This document shows, one piece after another, positions 30,752 through 43,554 of a DNA stretch of 64,000 nucleotides; the stretch's first letter is position 1, and each line of letters opens with the position of its first letter. The notes beneath the pieces are model-generated. The model saw nothing but the letters and a program-made list of their open reading frames with translations. It searched no databases and had not been told where the DNA came from. Source of the stretch: Tieghemostelium lacteum (taxonomy: Eukaryota; Evosea; Eumycetozoa; Dictyosteliales; Raperosteliaceae); NCBI GenBank assembly GCA_001606155.1, contig LODT01000041.1, forward strand, positions 248,001 to 312,000, read 5' to 3'. The position numbers and the translations under genes were made by a program.

Positions 30752-32088
30752 TATATTCATATTATTATTTACATTATTGTTATTATTAGTATTTATTAGT
30801 GGTTGAGTAAACATTGGATGATTAACAGTTCTAGGTTTGTTGTAATTATTATTGTTATTTTGTACAGTGTTGTTAATGTTGTTGAGACTATTATTACTAT
30901 TTGTTAGAGTGATATCTTCATCATTGTTAGGTGAACCATAACCTTCTGGAGGTTTAAATGGTGGTATGTTACCATAAGATCCACCAGTTAAAAGTGAATT
31001 ATCTAGATCATCAAGTGATGGCGAAGGTGTATCAGTGCTATTATATCTATGAACAGGAAATTCTTCAAACTCAATATCTTGACTACTGTTATTACTATTA
31101 TTTAAATCTGATAATTCATTATCTAGTGCTTTCTCAAATGAAGAACCTTCTAGATTCTTTTCTAAATCTTTAACTAAATCCATTAACTGATTTTCATTCA
31201 TTGATTGATTGAGGGTTGATCTACTGCTACCACTACTATTAGAACTTCTATATGAAGATGTTGAAGTTGATTGAATATGATAATGTTGTTGATTATTACT
31301 ACTACTATTAGTTGGTAACAAAGGTGGTTTAACAACCATTGGTTTACTATTTGATGGTGTTTTTCTACTATTTGTATTTGTCACTGGCGGTGGTAATACA
31401 GTAATGTTACTACTATTGGTAACAGTTGGTAAAGGTGATGATGAAGATGACCTCTTTTTAGATACTGATGATTTTGCAGTTGATGTATTGGGTAAAAGTG
31501 GTGGATTGACAGAGGTTACTTGTGAAGGTGGTGATAATGGTATATCATCATAACTATTCTGACTAGATGGCTGTGATGATGAATCAGATTTAAACTTTTT
31601 ATTTGTAGGCATTGGTATATCTGAACTACTAGTTGTTGAATCCTTTTTCATTAATGCTGCATGTCCTGTTTGTTTCTCTAATCTAAATTGTCCATTTTCA
31701 AAAATCAAAAGACATTCATATTCTTTACATTGTTTATATGCACCGTGATAATTATATTTTTCATTTGGATTCTATATATGTTTAAATTCTATAATTAATC
31801 TCAAAGATTACCTATTGAAATAGTGTTTTTATATTACATTTGTATGATTATATTGTATGTGTACTGCACCTTGTGTAGTTTTAAATATATAGGCTGGTTT
31901 AGATGTATCCAATGACTTAGGTTTCATATTATCTACATTTGCTCGTATGTTAATTTATATGTGCTCTAGTGTAACTTGTTAATGTACATACATTGAACAC
32001 TATGATATTGGTCTGTTTGATCATTTGGTGCTAAAATTGATTTACCAACGGTGACATTATATGTATGATCATAATCTGGTTGTTTCAT
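30602..32088 (-). CDS. EAF-type transcription elongation factor (ELL-associated factor)
   Basis: Three exons (32088-31992, 31932-31838, 31771-30602) give 453 residues. The first ~100 residues match the EAF domain: YNVTVGKSILA, FKTTQGAVHIQYNH and KQCKEYECLLIFENGQFRLEK. EAF proteins bind ELL and stimulate RNA polymerase II elongation. The rest is a long Ser/Pro/Asn-rich region ending in an acidic serine tail (YTDESDSDTSDSDSESSSSS), comparable to the transactivating tails of animal EAF1/2. The exon joins (phase 1, then phase 0) restore the conserved VQYNMKP and NPNEKYNYHG segments. Confidence 0.88.
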
Positions 32089-32404
32089 TTAGAGTTATAT
32101 AAAAACAAAATGGATAAATGTATGTTTACAAAAATAAAAAAAAAAAATTAAAAAATAAGGTATTATCTGTTGGTTTGGATATCTTAAGAATATTTTAATC
32201 TGATTTAAAATTATGATAACACTCTACTAGTTTAAATCTAATTTTAGAAAATATAAAATTTAATCAAATTCTTCTGATATTTTAAGTTGTTTGAAATAAA
32301 AATATCTATTTAAATTTATAAAAGTTTTTAGAATAAATATTTAAAATGATTTTCTCTTCCATTTCTTTAATTTTTTTATATTTCCTATAGATGTAATTGT
32401 TAAA
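32089..32404. promoter_or_regulatory. Divergent spacer between EAF gene and receptor array
   Basis: This 316-bp gene-free, AT-rich region holds the promoters of the minus-strand EAF gene and of the first gene in the four-member receptor array. Confidence 0.5.
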
Positions 32405-35400
32405 ATGAAACAATTACTTTATATATATGTATTTTTAGTATTCATTTTTAAATCTTCCTATAGTTTACCCCCTAAACCAATCAATGCTACACAATGTAAA
32501 TATTGGATCATTTCATACTTTATAATATAATCTAATTATAGAAACCATAGACGATCAGGTGTTGGTTCTAGCTGAAAATTTTAATTTATTATCACGTTAC
32601 CAATCAGATAATGGAACATATTTATTCTGTGCTCCATATGAAGTTGATATACCCTTTTTTTGTGATAATAATAATAATTTAGCATTACTGTATGAATACA
32701 CTTGAATCTACAACTAATCGAATTTCAACTTATTCCTATTCTAATATAAAATTTATCTATTTAAGGAATATAAATGGAAATGGGTTAATACCAATTACAA
32801 AAGACCAATTAACAACATTGACCACTGTAACATCTATGTAATGTATTTTTAATATATAATTGCTATTCAATTAATATTAATTAATCTATTTAAATAGAAC
32901 ATTTGTCAAAATACCTATTGCTATGGAAACTTTTACTTATTTTATGGAGATTCCAAATTTGGATATGTAGGTAGTTTAAAATGAAATAGAGTATTGATCA
33001 CAAATTATTAATCAAATTATTTAGCGAATTAGATACATGTGGAATTACTGCATTTCCAACACAAAACGTTTCTGATAAATATAAAGTCGTCTTACACAAT
33101 AACCCAATTGAAAGTATACCTTCACTCATGGCACCTCCTTTTCTAATAATGTACATATGGGAAATAACAGCCAATGATACTTCCTATTTTAGAAATTTAA
33201 CATATTTTAATGTTGATGAAGAAATAAATTTAACTACATTGTAAGATTTTACTCAATATTTAGATATAAGTATAAATAATTCTAACCAAATTTTGTACAG
33301 CAAATCAATTACAAATAATATACCAGTTTTTACAAAAATTCCACTAATATTGTAAATATTTTCCCATTGGGTATTGCTACATTTAGATTTTTTAACCAAG
33401 CTTCAATAGAACAATTTATTTAGGTCCAAATTTTGATATGGGTACTATAAATCAATTGGGTTTATACAAAACTACAAGAATGTAAATATTATAAATATAA
33501 CTGCTTAAATGTTTAGAACTGACAATTTTTGAATACATAGGGAAGTAATTGATTTATATGATATGTATACATTACCTGGTTTTGCTTGGAAAAATATGAC
33601 AGGCGCTATTTATCTAGAAGTTGATGTAATACCTCCAACTTCTATAATAGATATTTCAAATCAAAATATTGAATCGATGTATGTAATTGAATACCTTATG
33701 ATAATATCTATATTAATCTAATACATTTTTATAGAATTATTAAATCTAAAAATGTACCATTTTCAGTTAACAAACAATTTCCTTTTACTGGTTTAAACAC
33801 ACTAAGAACTTTAATAATTTATAATTGTGATTATATATCATTCCCAACTGAACTTTTACAATACACAAATATATTCGAAATGTAAATATTTAATATTTAA
33901 TATTAATGAATTGATACTAATTATAATATTACAGTGATTTTAGAAATTGTACAATGACAGGACCATTACCAGAACTACAACCTATTACAAAACTCTATTC
34001 ATTGTATGTATTAAATTAAATAGTAAAGATGGGATGAAATATTAATAAACTAGTATTTGAAGAAATCTATCTAATAATAGGTTTAATGGAACTGTTAGTG
34101 ATAAATTTTGTAATATATTTGCTAATTTAAGTTATAATAATCTAACAGGACCTCTACCACAATGTATTGGATGCTATATAAAAAACCCTATGTATAGTAG
34201 TAATTTTGCTGGAAATAATTTCACAAATTATAAAGAGGGTATATTATATCCAAATTGCACAATTACAATTTCCAAAGCTGTTTTATCATCGCAAACTCTA
34301 AAACTATATGGAACCAATTTCCCAATAGATACAAGAGAGATAACAACAGACCCTGTTTTAGTAAATACTGTATATGGTTATAATTCAACACAAATTTCAT
34401 TTTCTTTAAGTACTTCAACATACAACATGTTAAAATCTCATGGATATATTGATATACACTTTAAAACACCAAATATAACAGTTAGATCACCTAAATTTAT
34501 CTTAGAATCACCTATTATTGCGAATATATGGTACACACCTCTATTAGACTTGGGTTATACTTTTCAAGCTGTTGGGTTTAATTTTGGTACTAATTACAGT
34601 GTGGTTAAAGTAGATATCCCTCCATACAAGTGTTTTGTAACCTATTTAGTCGATTATGTAATTAAATGTGATCTCTACAACAAATCCATTCCAGAACAGC
34701 AATACTCTTTCAATTTCAATCTGTCAGGAACTATATCTAAAAAATCTTTTAATTTTGTTAGATCTTATCCTATATTATCATCTATTATTCCAGTACCTGT
34801 TAGTGGAGGTAATATTACAATGTATGGTTACTTTGGTCCCAATCCACAGAATGTTTCAGTTGTATTAACAGTTCAGACAACTATGAATACTAAATATAAT
34901 TGTACTGGTGCTGTTGTAAATTCTACTACAATTGGATGTTATTTAGGTCCTATAGTAATACCAAATGATATTTATTATCAACTAACAATATCTGCAGAAG
35001 TTGATGGTCTTAATACGGTTGGAGTTTATACTATTCTAGATGATAAACTACCTTGTTCAAATAGTGGATGTGGTAATCATGGTGCATGTACAACACTAGG
35101 TTGTGTGTGTTATCAAGGTTTCAGAGGTGCAAAATGTGATTTAATAGCTGACAATCCAAATATTGTTGTGAATTCAACTGGTGCTCATTTTGGTGATGAT
35201 GATGGTTCTTTCACTTTATCAATTGTATCTGTGAGAGAACTGACTCCTTTTGGAGTCTTAGTTTCTGAAATTCCAATTGATAAATGGACTCCAACAGCTA
35301 TAAACAATAACAATGGTGAGGTTCATTCGATTTTTGAATTCAAAAAGAATAATTTCACAATCACAACTGATTTTGAAGAAATCATATCAGAAAAGAATAT

Positions 35401-35962
35401 CACATTTGCTGGAATTGAAATGAACCTTCAACCAGGTTCAATCAAACTCTCAATCACACTTTCAAGTTGGCAATACATATCAAGTGTGAATTACCTTCAA
35501 GTTGTTTTGAATTCAACTGCTGATTTCAATCAATGCGATGAAGATGGTAGTGGAGATAATGGAATTGAAACTGATGGAAACTTGAATTTCCTTCAAATCA
35601 AAAAAGGAGGAAAAGTATTTTATGGTCAATTCTTGAACAAAGTACTCTCAGATCAAAGAGCAACCATTGTTTCAAATCAAGTCCTTTCTGAAGATGATAA
35701 TTCCATTCTAATTGGACTGAACCTCCCACATTGTAATGAATGTGTAATTGATCCTAATTTTTCAGTTCTTTTAGACAGTGAATTCAATAATGATGATTGT
35801 AAATCCAGTTTATTGAAAGATAAACCATGGTTTTTACCTGTGGTAGTTGTCATTCCTATTGTATCAGTTGCCATAATCGGAGCGGCTTCCTATGTGATTA
35901 TTAAGAAAAATCAATTTACCAGATTCCACAACAAATTGCAAAAAATAAGTCACAGTAAATAA
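32405..35962 (+). CDS. ComC-like LRR/IPT/EGF type I membrane protein, array copy 1
   Basis: Eleven exons: 32405-32495, 32551-32689, 32766-32837, 32898-32966, 33025-33240, 33301-33351, 33410-33481, 33541-33678, 33735-33881, 33935-34003 and 34063-35962; the frame is continuous for 987 residues. Signal peptide MKQLLYIYVFLVFIF; LRR region (for example LSYNNLTGPLPQCIGC); two IPT/TIG-like modules (PIIANIWYTPLL…, then YPILSSIIPVPVSGG…YGYFGPNP); one EGF (CSNSGCGNHGACTTLGCVC…GFRGAKC). A ComC supersandwich-like domain follows (ITFAGIEMNLQPGSIKLSI), then a TM helix near the end (VVVVIPIVSVAIIGAA) and a ~20-residue basic tail. Many N-glycosylation sites. A surface receptor or adhesion role is inferred. 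Confidence 0.88.
35063..35785 (+). repeat. Homogenised EGF-supersandwich block, copy 1
   Basis: This ~720-bp stretch is nearly identical at the base level to blocks at 38841-39562, 42546-43265 and 46133-46855, including synonymous positions. Flanking exon sequence is much less alike. Confidence 0.9.
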
Positions 35963-36140
35963 AAAATCTTTCTGTGAGACTTTTAATACCAATTTTAACG
36001 AAAAACTGCAGGAAAGGTTCGATACGTTTTTCTTTTAAAATTTATCTGAAAATATTGGGATGTTCGTGAAATTCCCAATCGACATGACATAATTTTCATT
36101 AAAATTTTAATTATGTTTTCTAGTTTCCTTTGACTATAAC

Positions 36141-39100
36141 ATGAAACTATTTACCTGTGTAATTTTAATTTTATTCTTTTATACCAATAATATAAATGCT
36201 GATTATTCTTTGGCACAACCAATAAACCAATACCAATGTTTGTAAAAAATTCAAAAATCATGACATGATCATCTAATTAGTAAATTAACTTAAAATAACT
36301 TGAAGATAACCAAACTTTATATTTAGCACAACTTTTTGGTATTTTAGATGAATATCCATTAGTAAATGGAACTTATTTATTTTGTGGGTTATATAATAGA
36401 GCAATTACATGCACAAACCAACTATATATAGAGAAAATGTAAAGTTCATTTGAAGAATTAATTAATTATCATTGAAATACTAATTTATTTATTAATAGTA
36501 TATTAAAAGGAAATGGATTAATAAGCATTACCCAAGATCTATTAACAAGTCTCATGACAACTCTATCAATCATGTAAATATTGATATCATACCTCACATT
36601 GATTATGAATAGCAATTAATTTAAATAATATCATAGAGAACTTGATTCTATTCCACTTAGCACAGAAACTGTTGAATATTTATTTTCAAGTCAACAATTA
36701 ACTTCATTGTATGGATATATAGATTATTTTCAAAATTTATTATACATACGATTAACTAATGTTTGTTGACTATCTAGTAAATTTGATACATGTGGAGTTA
36801 CCACACTTCCAACCCAACTTAATAAGTTAACATCTTCAGTTATTCTACATAATAACCCAGTTCAAGTCATACCTGAACTTAGTAGTTTATACTTTCGACT
36901 AAACACTTGGAGGATAACAGCAAATGATACAACTTACATCAAAAATATTTCATATACCAACGTTGAAGCTCAATCTTTGATATCATTGTAGGTATTTAAC
37001 AACTACATACTCTAATAATCAAAAATCTAATTTAACAAAAATCTATATAGTGATTCTATAACAAATACATTTCCAAATTTTGCGGTGACTTCGGAATTTA
37101 CCGAAAGGTATGTACTTAATTGTTCATATATTTTCTAAGAAACTAATAGAAACAAGAAGGACTATTATTTTAGGACCCAATTTCGATATGAGTACATATA
37201 ATAATATTTTCAATTATTCAGGAACTTCATTGTAATTATTTAACCACAAACAAATAATTTGTAAAGTTACTAATCAAATTTAATTTAAAGAGGCATAATT
37301 GATAATTTTGGAACATATAAACTACCATTTTTTCCTGAAAATTTAAGCATAACAGAACTAAATTTAATGGTTGATATTGAAATACCAACAAACTACATTA
37401 ACGTCACGAATACTTCACGTCTTCATTATTTGTAAGTATTTCATTGTATATAGTATTCAAAGTACCAATTAAATTAACCATTCTCTCACTTTAATAGAAA
37501 AATAGTATCAAACAAAGTACCATTCACTTTCAATAATGAATTTCCATTTATAGGTCTAAATAGTCTGGATAGTCTACATTTAGAGAACAATCTTTATTCA
37601 TCTTTTCCAACTCAATTATACCAATACCCAGATTTAAATTATATGTATGTAGTAGTTTACACTTATATTCTGTTACTTTTCACTAACTAAAACAACTAAT
37701 TGTAACACTAATATTATAGTATTTTAAAAAACTGTAGTATGTCAGGACCTCTCCCCGTCTACCCATATAACAATCTTCCATTTCTGTATGTAAAGTAATA
37801 TTTAGAATAATTTCCCAAACTATACTAATTCATTGAATAAAAGTGATTTATCATATAATAAATTGTCAGGGTCAATTAATGGGAGTCTCTATTGTAAACA
37901 TATGAATATTTTCAGTTACAATAACCTAACAGGACTATTACCAGAATGCTTTGGCTGCTATATAAAAAATCCAGTATATGCTAAATATTTTGCTGGAAAT
38001 AATTTTAGTAACTATAAAGAGGGAGAATTATATCCAAGTTGTACAATTACAATATCCAAAGTAATATTATCAATTCAAATGATGAGTTTTTATGGTGAAA
38101 ATTTTCCAATGTTAGGATCAGAGGCTGAAATTGTTCAGTTTCCTACACTTATGATATATCCACAGACCTCTACAGAAATGAGGGTAACACCTATAATGAA
38201 CTTATACAAATCATTGGTAGCCCTTGGATATGTAGATATACACTTTATCACACCCAATATAACAATTAGATCTAGTATCATATTGGAGCCACCAAAGATA
38301 GTTAATGTGTTCTATAGTCCTTTATTGAACATTGGATACACTTTTGGTGTCATTGGGACTAATTTTGGAACCAATTACAGTCTAGTAAAGGTTGATATAC
38401 CACCATATAAATGTATATTATCAGAATTGTATCAATACTCTGTAATTTGTAATATATATGAAAGGAATATACCAGATAAAGAGTACTCCTTTAACTTAAA
38501 TTACACTGGAACAATCATTAAAATGTCTTTTGATTTTGTCAGACTCTATCCAATTGTATCATCTATTATCCCAGTACCTATTAGTGGTGGTAAAGTAACT
38601 ATATATGGGTATTTTGGTCCCAATCCACAGGAGGTAAATGTTACATTACAAATCCATAGTACTACAAAACTTAATTACACATGTGCCAATGCTATTTTTA
38701 ATTCAACTGAAATAACTTGTGTTATTGGTGCTATTTCTTTACAAGAGATTATTTACAATATGGTTATGATTCCTAATGTTGATGGTATAGAAGGTTTGGG
38801 TATCTATAGTATTCTAGATGATACGTTACATTGCTCAAATAGTGGATGTGGTAATCATGGTGCATGTACAACACTTGGCTGTGTGTGTTATCAAGGTTTC
38901 AGAGGTGCAAAATGTGATTTAATAGCTGACAATCCAAATATTGTTGTGAATTCAACTGGTGCTCACTTTGGTGATGATGATGGTTCTTTCACTTTATCAA
39001 TTGTATCCGTGAGAGAACTGACTCCATTTGGAGTTTTGGTTTCTGAAATTCCAATTGATAAATGGACTCCAACAGCTATAAATAATAACAATGGTGAGGT

Positions 39101-39737
39101 TCATTCGATATTTGAATTCAAAAAGAATAATTTCACAATCACAACTGATTTCGAAGAAATCAAATCAGAAAAGAACATCACATTTGCAGGAATTGAAATG
39201 AACCTTCAACCAGGTTCAATCAAACTCTCGATCACACTTTCAAGTTGGCAATACATTTCAAGTGTGAATTATCTTCAAGTTGTTTTGAATTCAACTGCTG
39301 ATTTCAATCAATGCGATGAAGATGGTAGTGGAGATAATGGAATTGAAACTGATGGAAACTTGAATTTCCTTCAAATCAAAAAAGGAGGAAAAGTATTTTA
39401 TGGTCAATTCTTGAATAAAGTACTCTCAGATCAAAGAGCAACCATTGTTTCAAATCAAGTCCTTTCAGAAGATGACAATTCCATTTTGATTGGACTGAAC
39501 CTCCCACATTGTAATGAATGTGTAATTGATCCTAATTTTTCAGTTCTTTTAGATAGTGAATTAAATGATGACAAGTGCAATAATGGCTCATTGAAAGATA
39601 AAACATGGATTCTTCCAGTTGCCGTTGTTATACCCATTGTATCAGTTGCTATTTTAATATCAGCAGCATATGTTTTGGTTAAAAAGAAACAACACATTAA
39701 ATTCCAAAATAAATTGGAAAGATTAAACAAACAATGA
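36141..39737 (+). CDS. ComC-like LRR/IPT/EGF type I membrane protein, array copy 2
   Basis: Same architecture as copy 1. The signal peptide exon begins MKLFTCVILILFFY at 36141. Short LRR exons follow, separated by 50-70-nt introns whose joins I followed through exon 8 without a break; the last exon is 37844-39737. LRR, IPT and EGF segments are recognisable (LSYNKLSGSINGSLY, FYSPLLNIGYTFGVIG, CSNSGCGNHGACTT). The extracellular head differs from copy 1 at roughly a third of residues, while the EGF/supersandwich part is almost the same. The tail (VLVKKKQHIKFQNKLERLNKQ) is shared with copy 3, not copies 1 and 4. Only 178 bp separate it from copy 1. Confidence 0.87.
38841..39562 (+). repeat. Homogenised EGF-supersandwich block, copy 2
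   Basis: Near-identical to the block at 35063-35785. Similarity to copy 3 alone continues beyond the block through the TM and tail codons. Confidence 0.9.
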
Positions 39738-39829
39738 ATAAAATTAGAAAATTCACAAGATATTTACGAGGATGAAAATATCATAGATTTTTTTTGATTT
39801 TGAAAAACATCATTTGCAATAATCTTCGA

Positions 39830-42800
39830 ATGATGAATCTAACTTATTATTTATTATTTATTTATTTATTTGTATATTTAACAAATGGTTATAACACACC
39901 AATGGATCCTACTCAATGTAAGTTCAAATCAATATTGTAAATGTATCTATTGATCTAACAATAGATTTATATAGATGACCAAGCATTGGAAATAGCTCAT
40001 CTTTTCAATTTAAATATGTCAGAGTATTCAATTATAGACGGTAAATACACTTTATGTGGCAACTTTGATAGCACCTTTGATTGTTATAATCAAAGAGTAA
40101 CTAGAATGTATGTAGGCTTTTGAGATTTGTAAATAGAAGGGAAATGATTTCCCTTCAAGACTCTAAATACTAATATTTTAAAATAGAAACCTTTTTGGTA
40201 ATGGATCAACATCAATAACAAAGAGTCATTTAACAACTCTGATGCCCTCGCTGCTCGCAATGTAACTATTATAATATTAAAATTTCAGTGTACAACGAAT
40301 GCAATACTAATGAAATGTTCATAACAGTGAATTCATATCAGTCCCAATCAACGAAGAAACATTCACTTCTTTCTTTGATTCAACTGTATCTAATTTAAAA
40401 TACTTGTATGTTTGATGCTCAGAATCTACATAAACCAATACAATGGGATTAATTATTTATCTAGGGAATTAGATACATGTAATGTTACAAGCTTTCCTAT
40501 AGATACATTTACCTATATAGGATTTAATCAATTGAAACTATTTAATAATCCCATAGAGTGTAATGTACCCATTGATATTATGAAATTTAAAAATCTCACA
40601 CTATGGCAAATTTTCACTAAAAATAGTTTATATATAAAAAATTTTACCTACACCGATTTTATACCTTTTGGAAAATTTGCCTCTACAGTGTATGTATTAT
40701 ATAAATTAGATGTTTGTAACCTATTAACCTTAAAACTATTATCAGAAATCTTATCACAAATAATTTTCCAAACTCCAACCTTAGCATGTATGAAATGTAA
40801 CTATTTATTAAACATGTTAGAAATGATAATACATTTACTCATATTAAATCAAATACTACTTATTTAGGCAATTTATAATGGGTCCAAATTTTAATTTAAG
40901 TTCATATGATAATGTTTTACAATATAAAACAAGCAATTTGTAAATATTATAACTTTTAATTAAATTATATCTAAATTATATCTAATTATATCATTTTAGA
41001 GGAATTTTTGATCTTTTAGGTTTATATTCACTACCTGAATTCCCAGCTGTCAACAAAAATAATGTAGGTGTTATACAGCTTCAAGTGAATATTGAACCAC
41101 AGTCAACATTTATTAATCTAACTGAATATGAATCGTTGAATAGTTTGTAAGTATGAACCATCATTCCTTTATATAAAGCAATCAATATTCTAATCAGGAT
41201 ATAAATAGGTTAATAACAACAAGAGATATACCACTTTCATTGAACAAACAGTTTCCATTTGTTGGGTGCGCTGGTAGACTTACTTATCTACTATTGCAAA
41301 ACTCTGATTTTCCAAACTTTCCTGCTGATATTTTGGGGTGTACATCTATTTCACATTTGTAAATATTAAAGATTAATTTGCATTCAAATTACCATTTTAT
41401 TAATATATGTTGAACCAGGTTATTGATAAATAGTGGAATTGGTGGTACATTACCTGATATTTCAAAGTCTAAATTACAATTAATGTATGCATCTAAGAGT
41501 AGTATAGATTAGAGTACTATATTAACATTTTTGAAAAAACAGAGATTTATCATATAACAAATTTACTGGATCAGTAGATAAAATGTATTGTAATATATTG
41601 GTGAATTTAAGTTATAATAACTTAACTGGTAATCTTCCAGGTTGCATAGGATGTTATCTTAGAAACCCTGATTTTGCTAGAAATTTTAGAGGTAACAATT
41701 TCACAAACTACAAAGAAGGTGAAATCTATCCTCCCTGTACAATCACAATTACCAAATCTATATTATCAATCAACAAAATATCAGTCTATGGAACCAATCT
41801 CCCACCAAGATCAATGAATGAAGTTATTTCTATACCTGCTTTTACGTTACCCCCACAACCATTCAACTCCACATACTTTTCAATGCTTTTAAATAGAAAG
41901 AGTATTTATGACCAATTAAAAGCTCAGGGATATATAGACTTTCATTTTATCACACAAAATGTAACCATAAGAGCACCATTAACTATTGCACCACCTGAAA
42001 TGACAAACATCATTTATTCACCTCTACTGAACATTGGTTACACTTTTAGTGCTTTTGGATTTAATCTTGGTACCAATTACAGTGAAGTTAAAGTTGAAAT
42101 ACCTCCTTATAAAGCATATATAACCAAGTTAACAGATTATAATGTTATATGTGATTTATATAACACATCAATTCCTGAAAAGCAGTATACTTTCATTTAC
42201 AATTACAGTGGTATTGTAGTAAGAAAAGATTTTAATTTTGTTAGATCTTACCCAATTTTAACAGCTGCAACTCCAGCTCCTCTAGCTGGAGGAAATATCA
42301 CTCTGTTTGGTTATTTTGGTCCCAATCCATATAATTTTACAGTTAACATAGTTTCTCAATCATTGGCAATTAATATCTCATGTAATAATGCTGTGGGTAA
42401 TTCTACTACCATTATATGTGAAATAGAACCTGTTAATATCGAAAATATCAACAATTATTTCTTTTTACTATATTATAATGTTGATGGTATACTTGGTATG
42501 GGTTCGTATGGTTATTTTGATACGAATTCATTGACATGCTCTGTAGATGGATGTGGTAATCATGGTGCATGTACAACACTTGGTTGTATGTGTTATCAAG
42601 GTTTCAGAGGTGCAAAATGTGATTTAATAGCTGACAATCCAAATATTGTTGTAAATTCAACTGGTGCTCATTTTGGTGATGATGATGGTTCTTTCACTTT
42701 ATCAATTGTATCCGTGAGAGAACTGACTCCTTTTGGAGTTTTGGTTTCTGAAATTCCAATTGATAAATGGACTCCAACAGCTATAAATAATAACAATGGT

Positions 42801-43454
42801 GAGGTTCATTCGATATTTGAATTCAAAAAGAATAATTTCACAATCACAACTGATTTTGAAGAAATCATATCAGAAAAGAATATCACATTTGCAGGAATTG
42901 AAATGAACCTTCAACCAGGTTCAATCAAACTCTCAATCACACTTTCAAGTTGGCAATACATTTCAAGTGTGAATTATCTTCAAGTTGTTTTGAATTCAAC
43001 TGCTGATTTCAATCAATGCGATGAAGATGGTAGTGGAGATAATGGAATTGAAACTGATGGAAACTTGAATTTCCTTCAAATCAAGAAAGGAGGAAAAGTA
43101 TTTTATGGTCAATTCTTGAACAAAGTACTCTCAGATCAAAGAGCAACCATTGTTTCAAATCAAGTCCTTTCAGAAGATGATAATTCCATTCTGATTGGAC
43201 TGAACCTCCCACATTGTAATGAATGTGTAATTGATCCTAATTTTTCAGTTCTTTTAGACAGTGATTTTAATGATGAAAAGTGCAATTCTAGTTCATTGAA
43301 AGATAAAACATGGATTCTTCCAGTTGCCGTTGTTATACCCATTGTATCAGTTGCTATTTTAATATCAGCAGCATATGTTTTGGTTAAAAAGAAACAACAC
43401 ATTAAATTCCAAAAGAAATTAGAAAGATTAAAAAACAAAAGCTTTGTAAAATAA
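39830..43454 (+). CDS. ComC-like LRR/IPT/EGF type I membrane protein, array copy 3
   Basis: Signal peptide MMNLTYYLLFIYLFVYLTNG starts at the double ATG at 39830. The following LRR exons keep frame as far as traced through exon 6 (including exon 5 with LDTCNVTSFPID and a short exon VNLITNNFPNSNLS); the last exon is 41543-43454. It codes LSYNNLTGNLPGCIGC, two IPT-like modules, an EGF (CSVDGCGNHGACTTLGCMC), the supersandwich-like domain, a TM helix and a basic tail (KKQHIKFQKKLERLKNKSFVK). The EGF has Met in place of Val in CVCYQG. The gap to copy 2 is just 92 bp, so the promoter must be very compact or overlap the upstream gene's 3' end. Confidence 0.86.
42546..43265 (+). repeat. Homogenised EGF-supersandwich block, copy 3
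   Basis: Near-identical to the blocks at 35063, 38841 and 46133. Confidence 0.9.
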
Positions 43455-43554
43455 ACTTGATTCTTTTGAGATGAAAAGGTTCCTTAGAAGAAGATATTTT
43501 TTACAAATTTATTTTATTTTTAAGAATAATATCTGTTCATTTTATTGTGTTTAA

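Noticed and set aside
39455-39730. Antisense frames recurring at the 3' ends of the array genes (also near 43160, 35677, 46748)
   Set aside because: They recur only because the sense block is duplicated; they lack independent coding features.
40412-40867. Single open frame within array copy 3
   Set aside because: It runs through introns between LRR exons; the spliced reading explains the sequence better.
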